Assembly: GCF_014323705.1 (NCBI RefSeq)
Contig: NZ_JABVEC010000005.1
Coordinates: forward strand, 62,001-126,000
From: Actinomadura alba
Lineage (GTDB): Bacteria > Actinomycetota > Actinomycetes > Streptosporangiales > Streptosporangiaceae
Length of the DNA: 64,000 nt
Direction: 5' to 3'
Below the pieces are notes generated by a model, which was given only the letters and a program-made list of their open reading frames with translations, was not told where the DNA came from and made no database searches. The position numbers and the translations under genes are program-made. The stretch's first letter is position 1. Each line of letters begins with the position of its first letter. Below are positions 26,954-36,585 of this stretch, in pieces.

Positions 26954-27610
26954 GTGCAGCCCACGTCACGCGACCCGGCTCAGCTCAGGAGAGCTTACGA
27001 GGGTCATGGTCTGATCGAGTCCGAGCTCGCGGCCGATCCGTTCGAGCAGTTCGAGCGATGGTTCGCCGACGCGATCGCCGCCGGCCTGCCCGAGCCGAAC
27101 GCCATGGTGCTGTCGACCGCCTCGGCCGACGGAGAGCCGAGCGCGCGGACGGTGCTCCTGAAAGGGCATGGCCCGGCCGGTTTCCGGTTCTTCACCAACC
27201 ACCTGTCCCGCAAGGCGCGTGATCTCGCGGAGAACCCACGGGCCACACTGCTGTTCCCGTGGCACCCGATGCGCCGGCAGGTGATCGTCGCGGGGGCCGT
27301 GGAGGGCCTGCCGCGAGAGGAGTCGGCCGCCTACTTCCACTCCCGCCCGTACGGCTCGCAGATCGGGGCGTGGGCCAGCGAGCGGCAGTCGTCGGTGATC
27401 CCGTCGCGCGAGGAACTCGAGGCGGGATACGCGCGCGCGGCGCGGGCGTGGCCGGAACCCGGCCCGGTGCCGCTTCCGGATTTCTGGGGCGGCTATCTGG
27501 TCGTCCCCTCGGCGCTCGAGTTCTGGCAAGGTGGGGTGGACCGTCTGCACGACCGGCTTCGCTATCGCCGCGCCGGCGCGGAGTGGGCGGTGGAGCGACT
27601 CTCTCCCTAG
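26954..27610 (+). CDS. pdxH: Pyridoxamine 5'-phosphate oxidase
   Basis: 218 residues. It oxidises pyridoxamine- or pyridoxine-5'-phosphate to PLP using FMN. Family signatures are present in order: LRRAYEGHGL, DPFEQFERWFADA, PNAMVLSTAS, RTVLLKGH, SRKARDLAENPRATLLF, YFHSRPYGSQIGAWAS, and the C-terminal EFWQGGVDRLHDRLRY...W...RLSP. A longer frame starts at GTG 26936, but GTG 26954 has GAGAGG 10 bases upstream and matches the family N-terminus. ideR follows 121 bases downstream. Confidence 0.95.
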   Translation: MQPTSRDPAQLRRAYEGHGLIESELAADPFEQFERWFADAIAAGLPEPNAMVLSTASADGEPSARTVLLKGHGPAGFRFFTNHLSRKARDLAENPRATLLFPWHPMRRQVIVAGAVEGLPREESAAYFHSRPYGSQIGAWASERQSSVIPSREELEAGYARAARAWPEPGPVPLPDFWGGYLVVPSALEFWQGGVDRLHDRLRYRRAGAEWAVERLSP

Positions 27611-27731
27611 GTCCGATCTCCGGGTGCGTCCCAAGGTCCGGACCTCGGGTTCGATCGTGTTCAGCGGATGTGCCGGGAGCCCGCGCGAGGCGGCGGGAGG
27701 AAGTAGACTCTGAGGGCGAGACTGGAGGGAA

Positions 27732-28433
27732 ATGACCTCACACGGCCTGATCGATACAACGGAGATGTATCTCCGTACGGTCTTCGAGCTTGAGGAGGAG
27801 GGGATCATCCCCCTCCGCGCGCGCATCGCCGAGCGCCTGTCGCAGAGCGGCCCGACGGTGAGCCAGACGGTCGCGCGAATGGAGCGCGACGGACTGCTCC
27901 GAGTCGAGGGCGATCGCCACCTGGAGCTGACCGAGTCCGGACGCGGTCTGGCCACCCGGGTGATGCGCAAGCACCGCCTGGCCGAGTGCCTTCTGGTCAA
28001 CGTCATCGGTCTGCCCTGGGAGGACGTGCACATCGAGGCGTGCCGCTGGGAGCACGTGATGTCCGAGGAGGTCGAGCGGCGGCTGGTCGCGCTGCTGGAC
28101 AACCCCACCCGGTGCCCGCACGGCAACCCCATCCCCGCGCTCGACGAGCTCGGCGGTCAGTCCGAGGACGCCTCGCAGGAGGCCCTGATCGCCATGACCC
28201 GGGTCGCCACGACGAGTGGCACGCCGGCCGTCGTGCGCCGGATCAGCGAACAGGTCCAAAGCGACAGCGACCTGATGCTTAGACTCAAACTGGTCGGGAT
28301 ACAACCTGGACGCGAGGTGGTTCTCGCGATCGGCGACGATGGTGTGCGAGTGACGCGTGACGATGAGCCCGACCTTCCTGCGACCGAGCTGTCCCGCCAT
28401 ATCGCCGAGCACGTCTTCGTCACGAAGCGTTGA
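27732..28433 (+). CDS. ideR: DtxR/IdeR-type iron-dependent regulator
   Basis: 233 residues. The N-terminal winged helix (LIDTTEMYLRTVFELEEEG, then SGPTVSQTVARMERDGLL) and the metal-binding/dimer domain (RLAECLLVNVIGLPWEDVHIEACRWEHVMSEEVERRL, given as motif region only) match IdeR/DmdR1, including Cys, Glu and His metal ligands. A C-terminal SH3-like part is present (about 160-233). It represses iron uptake genes under iron-replete conditions. GGAGGG precedes the ATG by one base. I found no clear 19-bp iron box in the window. Confidence 0.95.
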   Translation: MTSHGLIDTTEMYLRTVFELEEEGIIPLRARIAERLSQSGPTVSQTVARMERDGLLRVEGDRHLELTESGRGLATRVMRKHRLAECLLVNVIGLPWEDVHIEACRWEHVMSEEVERRLVALLDNPTRCPHGNPIPALDELGGQSEDASQEALIAMTRVATTSGTPAVVRRISEQVQSDSDLMLRLKLVGIQPGREVVLAIGDDGVRVTRDDEPDLPATELSRHIAEHVFVTKR

Positions 28434-28589
28434 GAATCTCCCTCCGGTGCCCGCGGTCTGTACCGAAAATCTCCTTACCGAGACGCTGTTCCCACGTATC
28501 CGGACCGCCTGCGCGTCGTTCAATACAGGGGAGGTCCGTGCAGTATCCGCGATGTCGCGCCCGGTGATCGACGGCAAGGTGGCAGCCAT

Positions 28590-30800
28590 ATGAAGCGTTG
28601 GGGGGAGTCGCCCTTCGAGTCCCTGCTGCCGCCAGAGACCGTCCTCGGCCAGATGGAGATGGCGGTCATCGTCTGTGACCGCTTCAGCAACGTCATCTAC
28701 GGCAACGCGTTCGCCGCGGATCTGTTCGGCTACGGCGAGGAGTACGTCGGCCACTCCGTGCTGTCCCTGAGCATCGCCGAAGAGGACCACGACCAGGCGA
28801 CCGAGCTCGCCCGGCACGTGCTCAAGGGCGGCGTCTGGGAAGGCACCTTCTCAAACGTGCGCGGCGATGGCAGCACCGTCTACACGCGTGCGCACGCCGT
28901 ACCCCTGCGGCACCCCTCCGGTGCCATCGACGGCATCGTGATCTTCGCCCGTGAGGCGCTTCGCAGCAACCAACGCGACCAGGACCGGTACGGGCTGCTG
29001 GACCGGATCGGCGAGCGCCTCTCGGCGTCACTCGAGCTGGAGCAGACGCTGCGCCGCGTGGCCGACACCCTCGTCCCGCAGTTCGCCGACCACGTCTTCA
29101 TCGACCTCTTCGCCGGTGACCGGCTCTTCCGCAGGGTCTCCCGGCACGCCGCCGGCTGGGCCCCGCCGCCCGGCACGTGGGCCGAGGTCGACGAACCGAT
29201 CTTCTATCCGGCCGAGCACTTCTGCGCCAAGGCGATGAACCGGCGCGACGCCGTGCTCGTCGAGGACATCGTGCAGCACCGGTTCTCCGCGCCGACCGAG
29301 TCCAGCCAGCGGCTCGGTGACGACATGGGCATCACCTCGGTGATCGCCGCCCCGCTGCTGGCCCGCGGTGAGCTCCTCGGGGTCATGAGCCTCGCGCTGT
29401 CCAATCTCAGCAAGCGGCCCGACCCGCACTACGACGGCTTCGACCGCGACCTGGTCGGCGCCATCGCCAGCCGGGTCGCGCTGGCCATCGACAACGCGAT
29501 GCTCTTCGAAGAGGAGCGCGAGACCGCCCTGGCCTTCCAGAAGAACCTGCTGCCCGGTGACCTGCCGCCCAAGCTCGACGGGCTCAAGATCGCATGGCGC
29601 TACGAGCCCGCGAAACCGCTCGAGTCGCACGGTCACGGGGTCCAGACCCAGGTGGGGGGCGACTGGTACGACGTCATCCCGCTGTCGGCCGGCCGCGTCG
29701 GCATCGTCATCGGCGACGTCGAGGGCCGCGGCGCCCGGGCCGCCGCCATCATGGGACAGCTGCGCGCGGCCCTGCGCGCCTTCGCCCAGGACGACAAGTC
29801 GCCCGCCGACATCCTGCGTAAGCTCGACGAGTGGGTGCGCACGATGGAGCGTCCGGACCGTCCCCGTTACGGCGACGAGACCGTACGTCCACCACTCGTC
29901 TCATGCACCTACTTCGTCTACGACGCCTGGTCGCGAACGCTGTCGTTCGCGAACGCCGGCCATGATCCACCGCTGCTCATCGTCGACGGTGAGGTCTCCG
30001 ACCTCGAGCTGAACAGCAAGGGCGCGATGCTCGGCGTGCGCGGCCCCGGCGTCGGGGGCGACATCCTGTTCAACGAGGAGACCTGCGAGCTCAAGCCGGG
30101 GGCCACGTTCATCCTCTACACCGACGGGCTGATCGAGCGGCGGCCCAAGGAGGACGGCGACTACTACACCCGGGAGCAGTCCCGGCAGATGCTGCGCGAC
30201 GCCGTCGCGGCGGTGGCCCGGCGCGACGTCGAGAGCATCGCCGACGCCGCCTACCAGGCCGTCCCCGGTGACATCGACGACGACGCCGCCATCGTTGTGG
30301 TCCGCACGTCCGCCGAGGAGCTCGCGGTCGAGCAACGCGCCTTCTCCGCCGAGCCGATCATGGTGTCCGAAGCGCGGCGGATGGCCGCTGAGACGTTCGC
30401 CGCCTGGGGCATGGTCGACGACAAGGCCGAACTCGCCTGCCTGCTGGTGTCCGAGGTCGTCACCAACGTCGTCCTGCACGCCGCCTCGCCGGCACCCACG
30501 CGGGAACTCGTCCTCGAGGGCGCCCAGGTCTTCGCGTTCGACGAGACGCCATGGGACCTTGGCGACCTGCACCGCCGTGAACCGGTGTCCAAGGAGTTCC
30601 GGCTGCGACTGCGCCGCGGCGCCGAATCGATCTGGGTCGAGGTGTTCGACTCCGACATGCGGCTTCCGCGCATTCGCAGCGCCGGCGAGACCGACGAGGG
30701 CGGGCGAGGGCTCTACCTCGTCGACCAGCTCGCGACCCGGTGGGGATCACGGCCGACCAAGGACGGCAAGGCGGTGTGGTTCGAACTGCCGCTGCGTTAA
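28590..30800 (+). CDS. PAS-GAF-SpoIIE phosphatase-HATPase signalling protein
   Basis: 736 residues. In order: a PAS domain (about 18-125, [14 protein letters not shown]...), a GAF domain (about 135-300), a PP2C/SpoIIE phosphatase (about 325-550, with [22 protein letters not shown] and [10 protein letters not shown]) and a C-terminal HATPase/anti-sigma kinase-like part (about 565-736, ending ...[16 protein letters not shown]). Such proteins act in partner-switching control of alternative sigma factors. GDVEGRG replaces the commoner GDVxGHG. Single gene; 156 bases upstream hold no other gene. Confidence 0.92.
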   Translation: MKRWGESPFESLLPPETVLGQMEMAVIVCDRFSNVIYGNAFAADLFGYGEEYVGHSVLSLSIAEEDHDQATELARHVLKGGVWEGTFSNVRGDGSTVYTRAHAVPLRHPSGAIDGIVIFAREALRSNQRDQDRYGLLDRIGERLSASLELEQTLRRVADTLVPQFADHVFIDLFAGDRLFRRVSRHAAGWAPPPGTWAEVDEPIFYPAEHFCAKAMNRRDAVLVEDIVQHRFSAPTESSQRLGDDMGITSVIAAPLLARGELLGVMSLALSNLSKRPDPHYDGFDRDLVGAIASRVALAIDNAMLFEEERETALAFQKNLLPGDLPPKLDGLKIAWRYEPAKPLESHGHGVQTQVGGDWYDVIPLSAGRVGIVIGDVEGRGARAAAIMGQLRAALRAFAQDDKSPADILRKLDEWVRTMERPDRPRYGDETVRPPLVSCTYFVYDAWSRTLSFANAGHDPPLLIVDGEVSDLELNSKGAMLGVRGPGVGGDILFNEETCELKPGATFILYTDGLIERRPKEDGDYYTREQSRQMLRDAVAAVARRDVESIADAAYQAVPGDIDDDAAIVVVRTSAEELAVEQRAFSAEPIMVSEARRMAAETFAAWGMVDDKAELACLLVSEVVTNVVLHAASPAPTRELVLEGAQVFAFDETPWDLGDLHRREPVSKEFRLRLRRGAESIWVEVFDSDMRLPRIRSAGETDEGGRGLYLVDQLATRWGSRPTKDGKAVWFELPLR

Positions 30801-30876
30801 CGGCATTCCTCACGACGCCCTCGCCTAACGGCTCGGGCTGCTCGGCCTGCGAGCTCGCTCCGCATCCCGCTTTGGT

Positions 30877-30924
30877 GCGCCTTCGGCGCGATCGCGCGGG
30901 ATCTGCCTGGAGCGCCTTCGGCGC
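30877..30924. repeat. Two identical short hairpins GCGCCTTCGGCGC
   Basis: GCGCCTTCGGCGC occurs at 30877-30889 and 30912-30924. Each is a perfect 5-bp stem with a TTC loop, 35 bases apart, between the SpoIIE-type gene and the alcohol dehydrogenase. They resemble small extragenic palindromes of actinomycetes and may double as a terminator. Confidence 0.8.
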
Positions 30925-31012
30925 GATGAGCAGGGGTCGCTCGCGTGGTGGTGGCTCGCCGTTGCCGCGCTTGCTGTCCTGGTTTCTTTCGTGCGAGCTC
31001 TACGGTGGGCAT

Positions 31013-32032
31013 ATGCGGGCTTGGGTGGTCGAGCGGCCGGGGGCCATGGCCGGCGGGCCGCTTCGGCTGATCGATCGGGACGTGCCGGAGCCGGGGCCGG
31101 GGGAGCTGCTGGTGCGGGTGAGCGCGTGCGGGGTGTGCCGTACGGACCTGCACGTCGCCGAGGGTGACCTGCCGCCGCACCTGCCGGGCGTGACCCCGGG
31201 ACACGAGATCGTCGGCGAGGTCGTCGGCACGGGCGATGGTGCGCGGCGGTTCGCCGTCGGAGACCGCGTCGGAGTGGCGTGGCTGCGGGGTACCTGTGGT
31301 TCGTGCGCGTACTGCCGCAGGGGCGCGGAGAACCTGTGCCCGTCATCGACGTACACCGGGTGGGACGCGCACGGCGGCTACGCCGAGTACACCGTCGCGC
31401 CCGAGGCGTACGTCTACGCGCTGCCGCCGGCCTGGAACGACGTCGACGTCGCGCCGTTGCTGTGCGCGGGGATCATCGGCTACAGGGCGTTGCGCCGGGC
31501 CGCGCTGCCTCCGGGCGGGCGGCTCGGCATCTGGGGATTCGGCGGATCAGCCCATCTCGCTGCGCAGGTCGCGCTGGCCGAGGGCGCCACGGTGCACGTC
31601 TTCACCCGGTCGGCCGAAGCGCGGTCGCTGGCGCTGGCCCTCGGGGCGTCCTCCGCCGGCGACTCCTTCGACGCGGCGCCCGAGCCGCTCGACTCGGCGA
31701 TCATGTTCGCGCCGGCCGGCGGGCTCGTACCGGCCGCGCTGGAACGGCTCGACCGGGGCGGCACGCTCGCGATCGCCGGAATCCACCTCTCCGATGTGCC
31801 GGTACTCGACTACCAGCGGCATCTGTTCCAGGAGCGGCAGATCCGGTCGGTCACGGCCAACACCCGCGCCGACGGCGAGGAGTTCCTTCGTCTCGCCGAC
31901 ACATTCGCGCGGGCCGAGCCCCCGCGGCTCTCGGTGGCGACCACGCCGTACGATCTGGCCGACGCCGACCGGGCGCTCACGGATCTGGCCGCGGACCGGG
32001 TGAACGGCGCCGCGGTCCTGGTCGTTCGGTAG
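31013..32032 (+). CDS. Zinc-dependent alcohol dehydrogenase
   Basis: 339 residues of the medium-chain dehydrogenase family. Catalytic-zinc residues are in [13 protein letters not shown] and LLCAGI; the structural zinc site is [15 protein letters not shown]; the Rossmann loop is GFGGSAH. It probably oxidises or reduces a small alcohol/aldehyde with NAD(P). The ATG at 31013 is fixed by [10 protein letters not shown]; the frame extends upstream through the hairpin repeats, which are not coding. It converges with a methyltransferase gene 37 bases away. Confidence 0.93.
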   Translation: MRAWVVERPGAMAGGPLRLIDRDVPEPGPGELLVRVSACGVCRTDLHVAEGDLPPHLPGVTPGHEIVGEVVGTGDGARRFAVGDRVGVAWLRGTCGSCAYCRRGAENLCPSSTYTGWDAHGGYAEYTVAPEAYVYALPPAWNDVDVAPLLCAGIIGYRALRRAALPPGGRLGIWGFGGSAHLAAQVALAEGATVHVFTRSAEARSLALALGASSAGDSFDAAPEPLDSAIMFAPAGGLVPAALERLDRGGTLAIAGIHLSDVPVLDYQRHLFQERQIRSVTANTRADGEEFLRLADTFARAEPPRLSVATTPYDLADADRALTDLAADRVNGAAVLVVR

Positions 32033-32069
32033 CCCGCCGTCCAGTGGCCGGTCGTTCGGTCGTCGTCGT

Positions 32070-32831
32070 TCAGTGGCCGCTGGTGAGGTGTGGGGGGCCC
32101 GGCTCGTCGGCTCGATCCGGCCGTCCCACCGGTGCGGCGGCGACATGGGCCAGTGACTGCGTGAACCACAGCTCTCCGCCGATCACTCGTGGCCGGGCAC
32201 CCGTCTTGGGTCCCCCGTCGACCTCGGCGGTGAGCGCTTGGCGGACCTGGACGGCGGCTCTCTCGTCGAAGGCGCCGGCCAGCCACGGCTCGGCGGGCCG
32301 CTCGATGGTGAAGATGTCGAGACGGCGGACCTCGGCGCCCACGTCGGCGAGCAGTTCGGTGAGCCCGTCCATGGAGGGAGTGGACGGGTGGCCGGGGTCG
32401 CGGAGCCGTTCGAGCCGATCCCGGTCGCCGGTCGAGGGTCTGCGGACCATGTCCGCGATGATCAGGCGGCCGCCGGGCCGGCACACGCGGAGCATCTCGC
32501 GCAGCGCCTGGCGCGGGTCGGCCAGGCGGTACAGGCACCACCGCACGGTGACCAGCGAGAACGAGTCGTCGCGGTAGGGGAGGGCGCCGGCGTCGGCCCG
32601 TACCGTCAGGGCCGGCGGGCCCGCCGGCCGCGTCGGCTGGGGGGCCGCGTCGACGACGGTGACGGCGCGGGTGCGCGGGGCCATCGCCTCGGCGAGCCGC
32701 CGGCAGTTGAGGGAGATGTCGAGGCACACATCGTCGAGAGCCGGTTCGGCGAAGTCCACCAGACGGCTGAGGTCGGCGCTCAGCGCATCGTCAGTGACCG
32801 TCGCCTCCGTCCCGAGGGTCCTGTGGGGCAC
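32070..32831 (-). CDS. SAM-methyltransferase-like protein with atypical motif I
   Basis: 253 residues. The later motifs are good (ADAGALPYRDDSFSLVTVRWCLYRL, REMLRVCRPGGRLIIADMV; each shown as region), as in Methyltransf_11. The N-terminal motif I reads CLDISLNCRRLAEAM where a Gly-rich ExGxGxG loop is expected, so SAM binding may be altered or lost. The GTG start has GGGAG upstream. A small membrane protein gene lies 79 bases upstream on the same strand. Substrate unknown. Confidence 0.82.
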   Translation of the reverse strand: MPHRTLGTEATVTDDALSADLSRLVDFAEPALDDVCLDISLNCRRLAEAMAPRTRAVTVVDAAPQPTRPAGPPALTVRADAGALPYRDDSFSLVTVRWCLYRLADPRQALREMLRVCRPGGRLIIADMVRRPSTGDRDRLERLRDPGHPSTPSMDGLTELLADVGAEVRRLDIFTIERPAEPWLAGAFDERAAVQVRQALTAEVDGGPKTGARPRVIGGELWFTQSLAHVAAAPVGRPDRADEPGPPHLTSGH

Positions 32832-32910
32832 GTCTGGTCTCCCGTCGCCCGGCGTAAAGCCCTTATGGGTAAGACTCCGCGAATTGTGCGGAAGTTCAGA
32901 CCATTTTGGG

Positions 32911-33072
32911 CTAATCGAGGCTTCGACCGTACAGAGCCGCGACCACCAGCACGAACACGAAGATGACGGTCATGTACGCGGGCACCGGGAACCGCAACCT
33001 CACGCTGACCCACCGGATGCAGAAGGCACAGAGGATCGCCACCACGAGGAGTGCGATCAGGTCGGTGGTCAC
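32911..33072 (-). CDS. Small two-helix membrane protein
   Basis: 53 residues from a GTG with GCGAGG 7 bases upstream. Helix one (TTDLIALLVVAILCAFCIRW) and helix two (AYMTVIFVFVLVVAALY) are separated by a short basic loop with Pro residues. The frame stays open upstream to an ATG at 33144, but that part is Arg-rich and looks non-coding. No family recognised. Confidence 0.55.
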   Translation of the reverse strand: MTTDLIALLVVAILCAFCIRWVSVRLRFPVPAYMTVIFVFVLVVAALYGRSLD

Positions 33073-33279
33073 GAGCACACCTCGCGGGGCGGCTCGCCTG
33101 GTTCGCTCATGATCGCGTCGCCTCCTCTGGGGGCCGTTCGCCACCCTGTGCCGTCAATGCCGGCCTCCATTATCGACAGATCACCGCATCCGGACCCGCT
33201 CATCGCCGGTTCGTGTGGTCAGGGTGCCGGGGAACCGGGTAGGTCTTCGTTGCCGTACGTAACCGGGGGATCGCGGGGG

Positions 33280-35307
33280 ATGCAAGTCCAGCCTGAGCAC
33301 ACTCCCTTGAGCGCACAGGGCCGAACGGTCTCGGTCGGTGTGCTCATGGTCGCCATGCTGCTCGCCGCGTTGGATCAGACGATCCCGTGCACGGCGCTGC
33401 CGGTGATGAACGGTGAGTTCAAGGGCCTGCGGCCGGAGTGCTGGGTGATCACCGCGTACCTGCTGGCCATGATCGCCTCTGCGGTGACATGGGGCCGGCT
33501 CGGTGATCAACTCGGCCGCAAGCCGCTGCTCATGGTGGCGATCGGGCTCTTCTTCGCCGGGTCGGCTCTCTGCGGCCAGGCATGGAGCATGGACTCGTTG
33601 ATCGGCTTCCGGGTCCTGCAGGGGCTGGGGGCCGGTGGTGTCATCGTGCTGACCCTCGCCATGGTCCGCGAACTGTTCCCGCCTCGTGAGCGCAGCCGCT
33701 ATCTGGGTATCCTCGGCGCGATCTACGGGGTGTGCAGTGTCACCGGGCCGGTGTTCGGAGGGTTCTTCACCGACCAGTTGTCGTGGCGGTGGATCTTCCT
33801 TGTCAACCTGCCGATCTGCGTGGTGATCCTCACCACGCTCGCGATCGTGCTACCGGAGCGGCCCGAGCGCGAGCGACGTTCCGTCAACTACATGGGCATG
33901 GCGTTGCTGGCCGTCGCGATGTGCCTCATCCTGCTGACGGTCCTCGGCCTGGTGCGCTACCACTGGTCCGACTACCGGGTGCTCCTGACCGGCTCGGCCG
34001 GCGTGGTGATGACGCTGGCCTGGTGGTTCACCGAGCGCCGCATGCGGGAGCCCGCTCTGCCTCCGCGGCTGTTCCGCAACCCGGTCTTCGTCGTCGGCGG
34101 TGCGATCGACTTCGTCGTGGGCTTCGTGTTGTTCGGCAGCATCACGTACCTGCCGGCCCTGCTGCAGGCCGTGAGCGGAGCATCCGCCACGATCTCCGGG
34201 GTCCATCTGCTTCCGCTGGTATTGCCCCTGCTCGCGTTCTCGGTCCTGACCGGCTACCTGATCGGTGCGAGCGGCCGGTACCGCGTCTACCTGGTCGCCG
34301 GAATGCTGATCACGACGATGGCGCTGATCCTGCTCTCCGGGGTGAGCACGACGACGTCGACGTTCGAGATGGCCCTTTCCCTCTGCATGCTGGGGATCGG
34401 GCTCGGTCTGGCCGTCCAGGTGCCGGTGATGGCGGTACAGAACGCGGTCGACTATCGCGACCTGGGGGTGGCGACCTCCGGCGTGACGTTGCTGCGGTCC
34501 ATCGGCGCGCTGATGGGCATCACGATCTTCAACGCGATCTTCAGCCACCGGCTGAACCTCCGGGTGGCCGAGGCGCTGAGCGGCGCCACGCTGCCGGTGG
34601 GCTTCAACCCGGAGTCGATCCAGCACGACCCGACGGCGCTCCGCCGGTTGCCGCCGGCCCAGCGAGGGGAGTTCATCGACGCCTATGCCCGGTCGTTCCA
34701 CACGATGTTCGAGGTCGCCATTCCCGTCGTGCTGGCCGGGGTGCTCCTCGCGCTCATCCTGCGCGAAGTGTCGGCGCGTGTCACGATGCAGGGTTCCGAT
34801 CTCGGTCACTGCCTCGGTGGCGCACCGACCGGTTGCTCATCGCGGAGCGAGATCGAACGCATGATCTTCCGGCTGCTCCGCAATGACCCGGAGGCCCGGC
34901 AGGCGGTGCGGGAGGTGTATCGCGACCTCGGCGCGCAGATCGGCGTCGACTGCCCTCCGTCCAGCCTGTGGATGCTGTGCCGCATCGAACGGCTCGGGGC
35001 CGTCTCACCCACCGCACTCGCCGAGTGGGCCGGCGAGACGGTGGACGAGGGGCGCCCGTACGTCAATCGGCTCATCGCCGAAGGCCTGGTCAGCCATGGC
35101 GACGCCGATCTTCTGATCACCGATGCGGGGAAGGTGGTCACGGAACGATTGCACGAGTCGATGCGGGAGGTGCTGGTCCGGCTACTGGCGGACTGGTCGC
35201 CCGAGGACTGTCCCGAACTGCTGGAGTTGCTCGTCCGGCTGTCCCGGGAGTCCCTGTGGGACGACGCCGACCTGCTCCCGACCGGCAGGGCATCACTGGC
35301 CACGTGA
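33280..35307 (+). CDS. DHA2-type MFS exporter fused to a MarR-like domain
   Basis: 675 residues. Residues 1-500 are a 14-helix DHA2 drug exporter: LDQTIPCTALPVM, WVITAYLLAM, GRLGDQLGRKPLL and the motif C-like region LGAIYGVCSVTGPVFGG. Residues about 526-660 are a MarR-like winged helix: LWMLCRIERLGAVSPTALA, YVNRLIAEGLVSH, LLITDAGKVV. A membrane pump carrying its own regulator-type domain at the C-terminus is unusual but I believe exists in other actinomycetes. The ATG at 33280 is preceded by a weak GGGGG; the frame upstream is not coding. It could be an autoregulated pump. Confidence 0.9.
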   Translation: MQVQPEHTPLSAQGRTVSVGVLMVAMLLAALDQTIPCTALPVMNGEFKGLRPECWVITAYLLAMIASAVTWGRLGDQLGRKPLLMVAIGLFFAGSALCGQAWSMDSLIGFRVLQGLGAGGVIVLTLAMVRELFPPRERSRYLGILGAIYGVCSVTGPVFGGFFTDQLSWRWIFLVNLPICVVILTTLAIVLPERPERERRSVNYMGMALLAVAMCLILLTVLGLVRYHWSDYRVLLTGSAGVVMTLAWWFTERRMREPALPPRLFRNPVFVVGGAIDFVVGFVLFGSITYLPALLQAVSGASATISGVHLLPLVLPLLAFSVLTGYLIGASGRYRVYLVAGMLITTMALILLSGVSTTTSTFEMALSLCMLGIGLGLAVQVPVMAVQNAVDYRDLGVATSGVTLLRSIGALMGITIFNAIFSHRLNLRVAEALSGATLPVGFNPESIQHDPTALRRLPPAQRGEFIDAYARSFHTMFEVAIPVVLAGVLLALILREVSARVTMQGSDLGHCLGGAPTGCSSRSEIERMIFRLLRNDPEARQAVREVYRDLGAQIGVDCPPSSLWMLCRIERLGAVSPTALAEWAGETVDEGRPYVNRLIAEGLVSHGDADLLITDAGKVVTERLHESMREVLVRLLADWSPEDCPELLELLVRLSRESLWDDADLLPTGRASLAT

Positions 35308-35451
35308 GCGGGCCGCCGGATCCTCGCGCGTGCCCGGCGATGCCGGAGAGAGGAGGGTCATACGGATTTCCGGCCGGATCGGGGTAACCTCGTACTGACC
35401 GAATCCCGCTCGGTTTCTCGCACGGAAAACCTACCTCGACTTGGAGGCGCT

Positions 35452-36585
35452 GTGGCCGAGGCATACATCGTCGGTGCGGTCCGTACCCCCGTGGGCACCA
35501 AGAAGGGCGCCCTCAAAGACGTTCACTCCGCCGACCTCGGCGCTCATGTGCTCAAGGAGCTCGTGAACCGTACGGGGGTCGACCCGGCGGCCGTGGAAGA
35601 CGTGATCATGGGCTGCGTCATGCAGGTGGGTGCGCAGACCCTCGACATCGCCCGCACCGCGTGGCTGTCCGCGGGCCTGCCCGAGAACGTGCCCGGTGTC
35701 ACCATCGACCGGCAGTGCGGCTCGTCCCAGCAGTCCATCCACTTCGCCGCTCAGGCGGTGCTGTCCGGTACGCAGGACCTCGTCGTGGCCGCCGGCGTCG
35801 AGAACATGGCCATGGTCCCGATGGGCGCCTCCGTCGCGCCGAACACCGGTCTCCCGTGGGGTGAAGGGTGGGCCGAGCGGTACGGCAAGCAGGAGGTCTC
35901 CCAGTTCCGCGGGGCGCAGCTCATGTGCGAGAAGTGGGGGTTCAAGCGCGGTGACCTGGAGGCCTTCGCGCTGGAGAGCCACCGGCGCGCGGTCAAGGCC
36001 ATCGAGGCCGGATACTTCGATCGCGAGATCGCACCCCTGGCCGGGCTGGTCAAGGACGAGGGCGCACGCGCCGACACCTCGCTGGAGAAGATGGCCGGTC
36101 TCCAGGCACTGCGCGACGGCTGGGAGATCACCGCGGCGGTGGCCTCGCAGATCTCGGTCGGCGCCTCGGCACTGCTCATCGCCTCCGAGGAGGCCGTCAA
36201 GCAGCACAACCTCACCCCACGGGCGCGCATCCACACGCTCTCGGTGTGCGGCTCGGACCCGGTCTACATGCTGACCGGCCCGATCCCGGCGACTGAGAAG
36301 GCGCTGAAGCGCTCCGGGCTGTCCATCGACGACATCGATGTCTTCGAGGTCAACGAGGCCTTCGCCCCGGTGCCGCTTGCGTGGTCACGCGAGACCGGCG
36401 CCTCGCTGGAGAAGACCAACCCGAACGGCGGCGCGATTGCGCTCGGCCACCCGCTCGGCGCCACCGGTGGGGTGCTCATGACCAAGCTGGTGCACGAGCT
36501 GGAGCGCACCGGCGGCCGGTACGGCCTGCAGACGATGTGCGAGGGCGGCGGCCAGGCCAACGCCACCATCATCGAACGCGTCTGA
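35452..36585 (+). CDS. Acetyl-CoA C-acyltransferase (thiolase)
   Basis: 377 residues, slightly short for thiolase II. The nucleophile Cys89 is in DRQCGSS; the other catalytic residues are in NEAFAPV, GHPLGATGG and MCEGGGQAN. It cleaves or forms 3-ketoacyl-CoA in fatty acid metabolism. GTG start with TTGGAGG 7 bases upstream; TAACCT at 35385-35390 may be the -10. Its 3' end overlaps the convergent hydrolase gene by 17 bases. Enoyl-CoA hydratase and acyl-CoA dehydrogenase genes lie 2-4 kb away. Confidence 0.94.
   Translation: MAEAYIVGAVRTPVGTKKGALKDVHSADLGAHVLKELVNRTGVDPAAVEDVIMGCVMQVGAQTLDIARTAWLSAGLPENVPGVTIDRQCGSSQQSIHFAAQAVLSGTQDLVVAAGVENMAMVPMGASVAPNTGLPWGEGWAERYGKQEVSQFRGAQLMCEKWGFKRGDLEAFALESHRRAVKAIEAGYFDREIAPLAGLVKDEGARADTSLEKMAGLQALRDGWEITAAVASQISVGASALLIASEEAVKQHNLTPRARIHTLSVCGSDPVYMLTGPIPATEKALKRSGLSIDDIDVFEVNEAFAPVPLAWSRETGASLEKTNPNGGAIALGHPLGATGGVLMTKLVHELERTGGRYGLQTMCEGGGQANATIIERV

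Noticed and set aside
27609..27653. Imperfect 20-base direct repeat AGGTCCG... after pdxH, with palindrome GGTCCGGACC
   Set aside because: Several mismatches and no clear relation to either gene; could be a weak terminator but not supportable.
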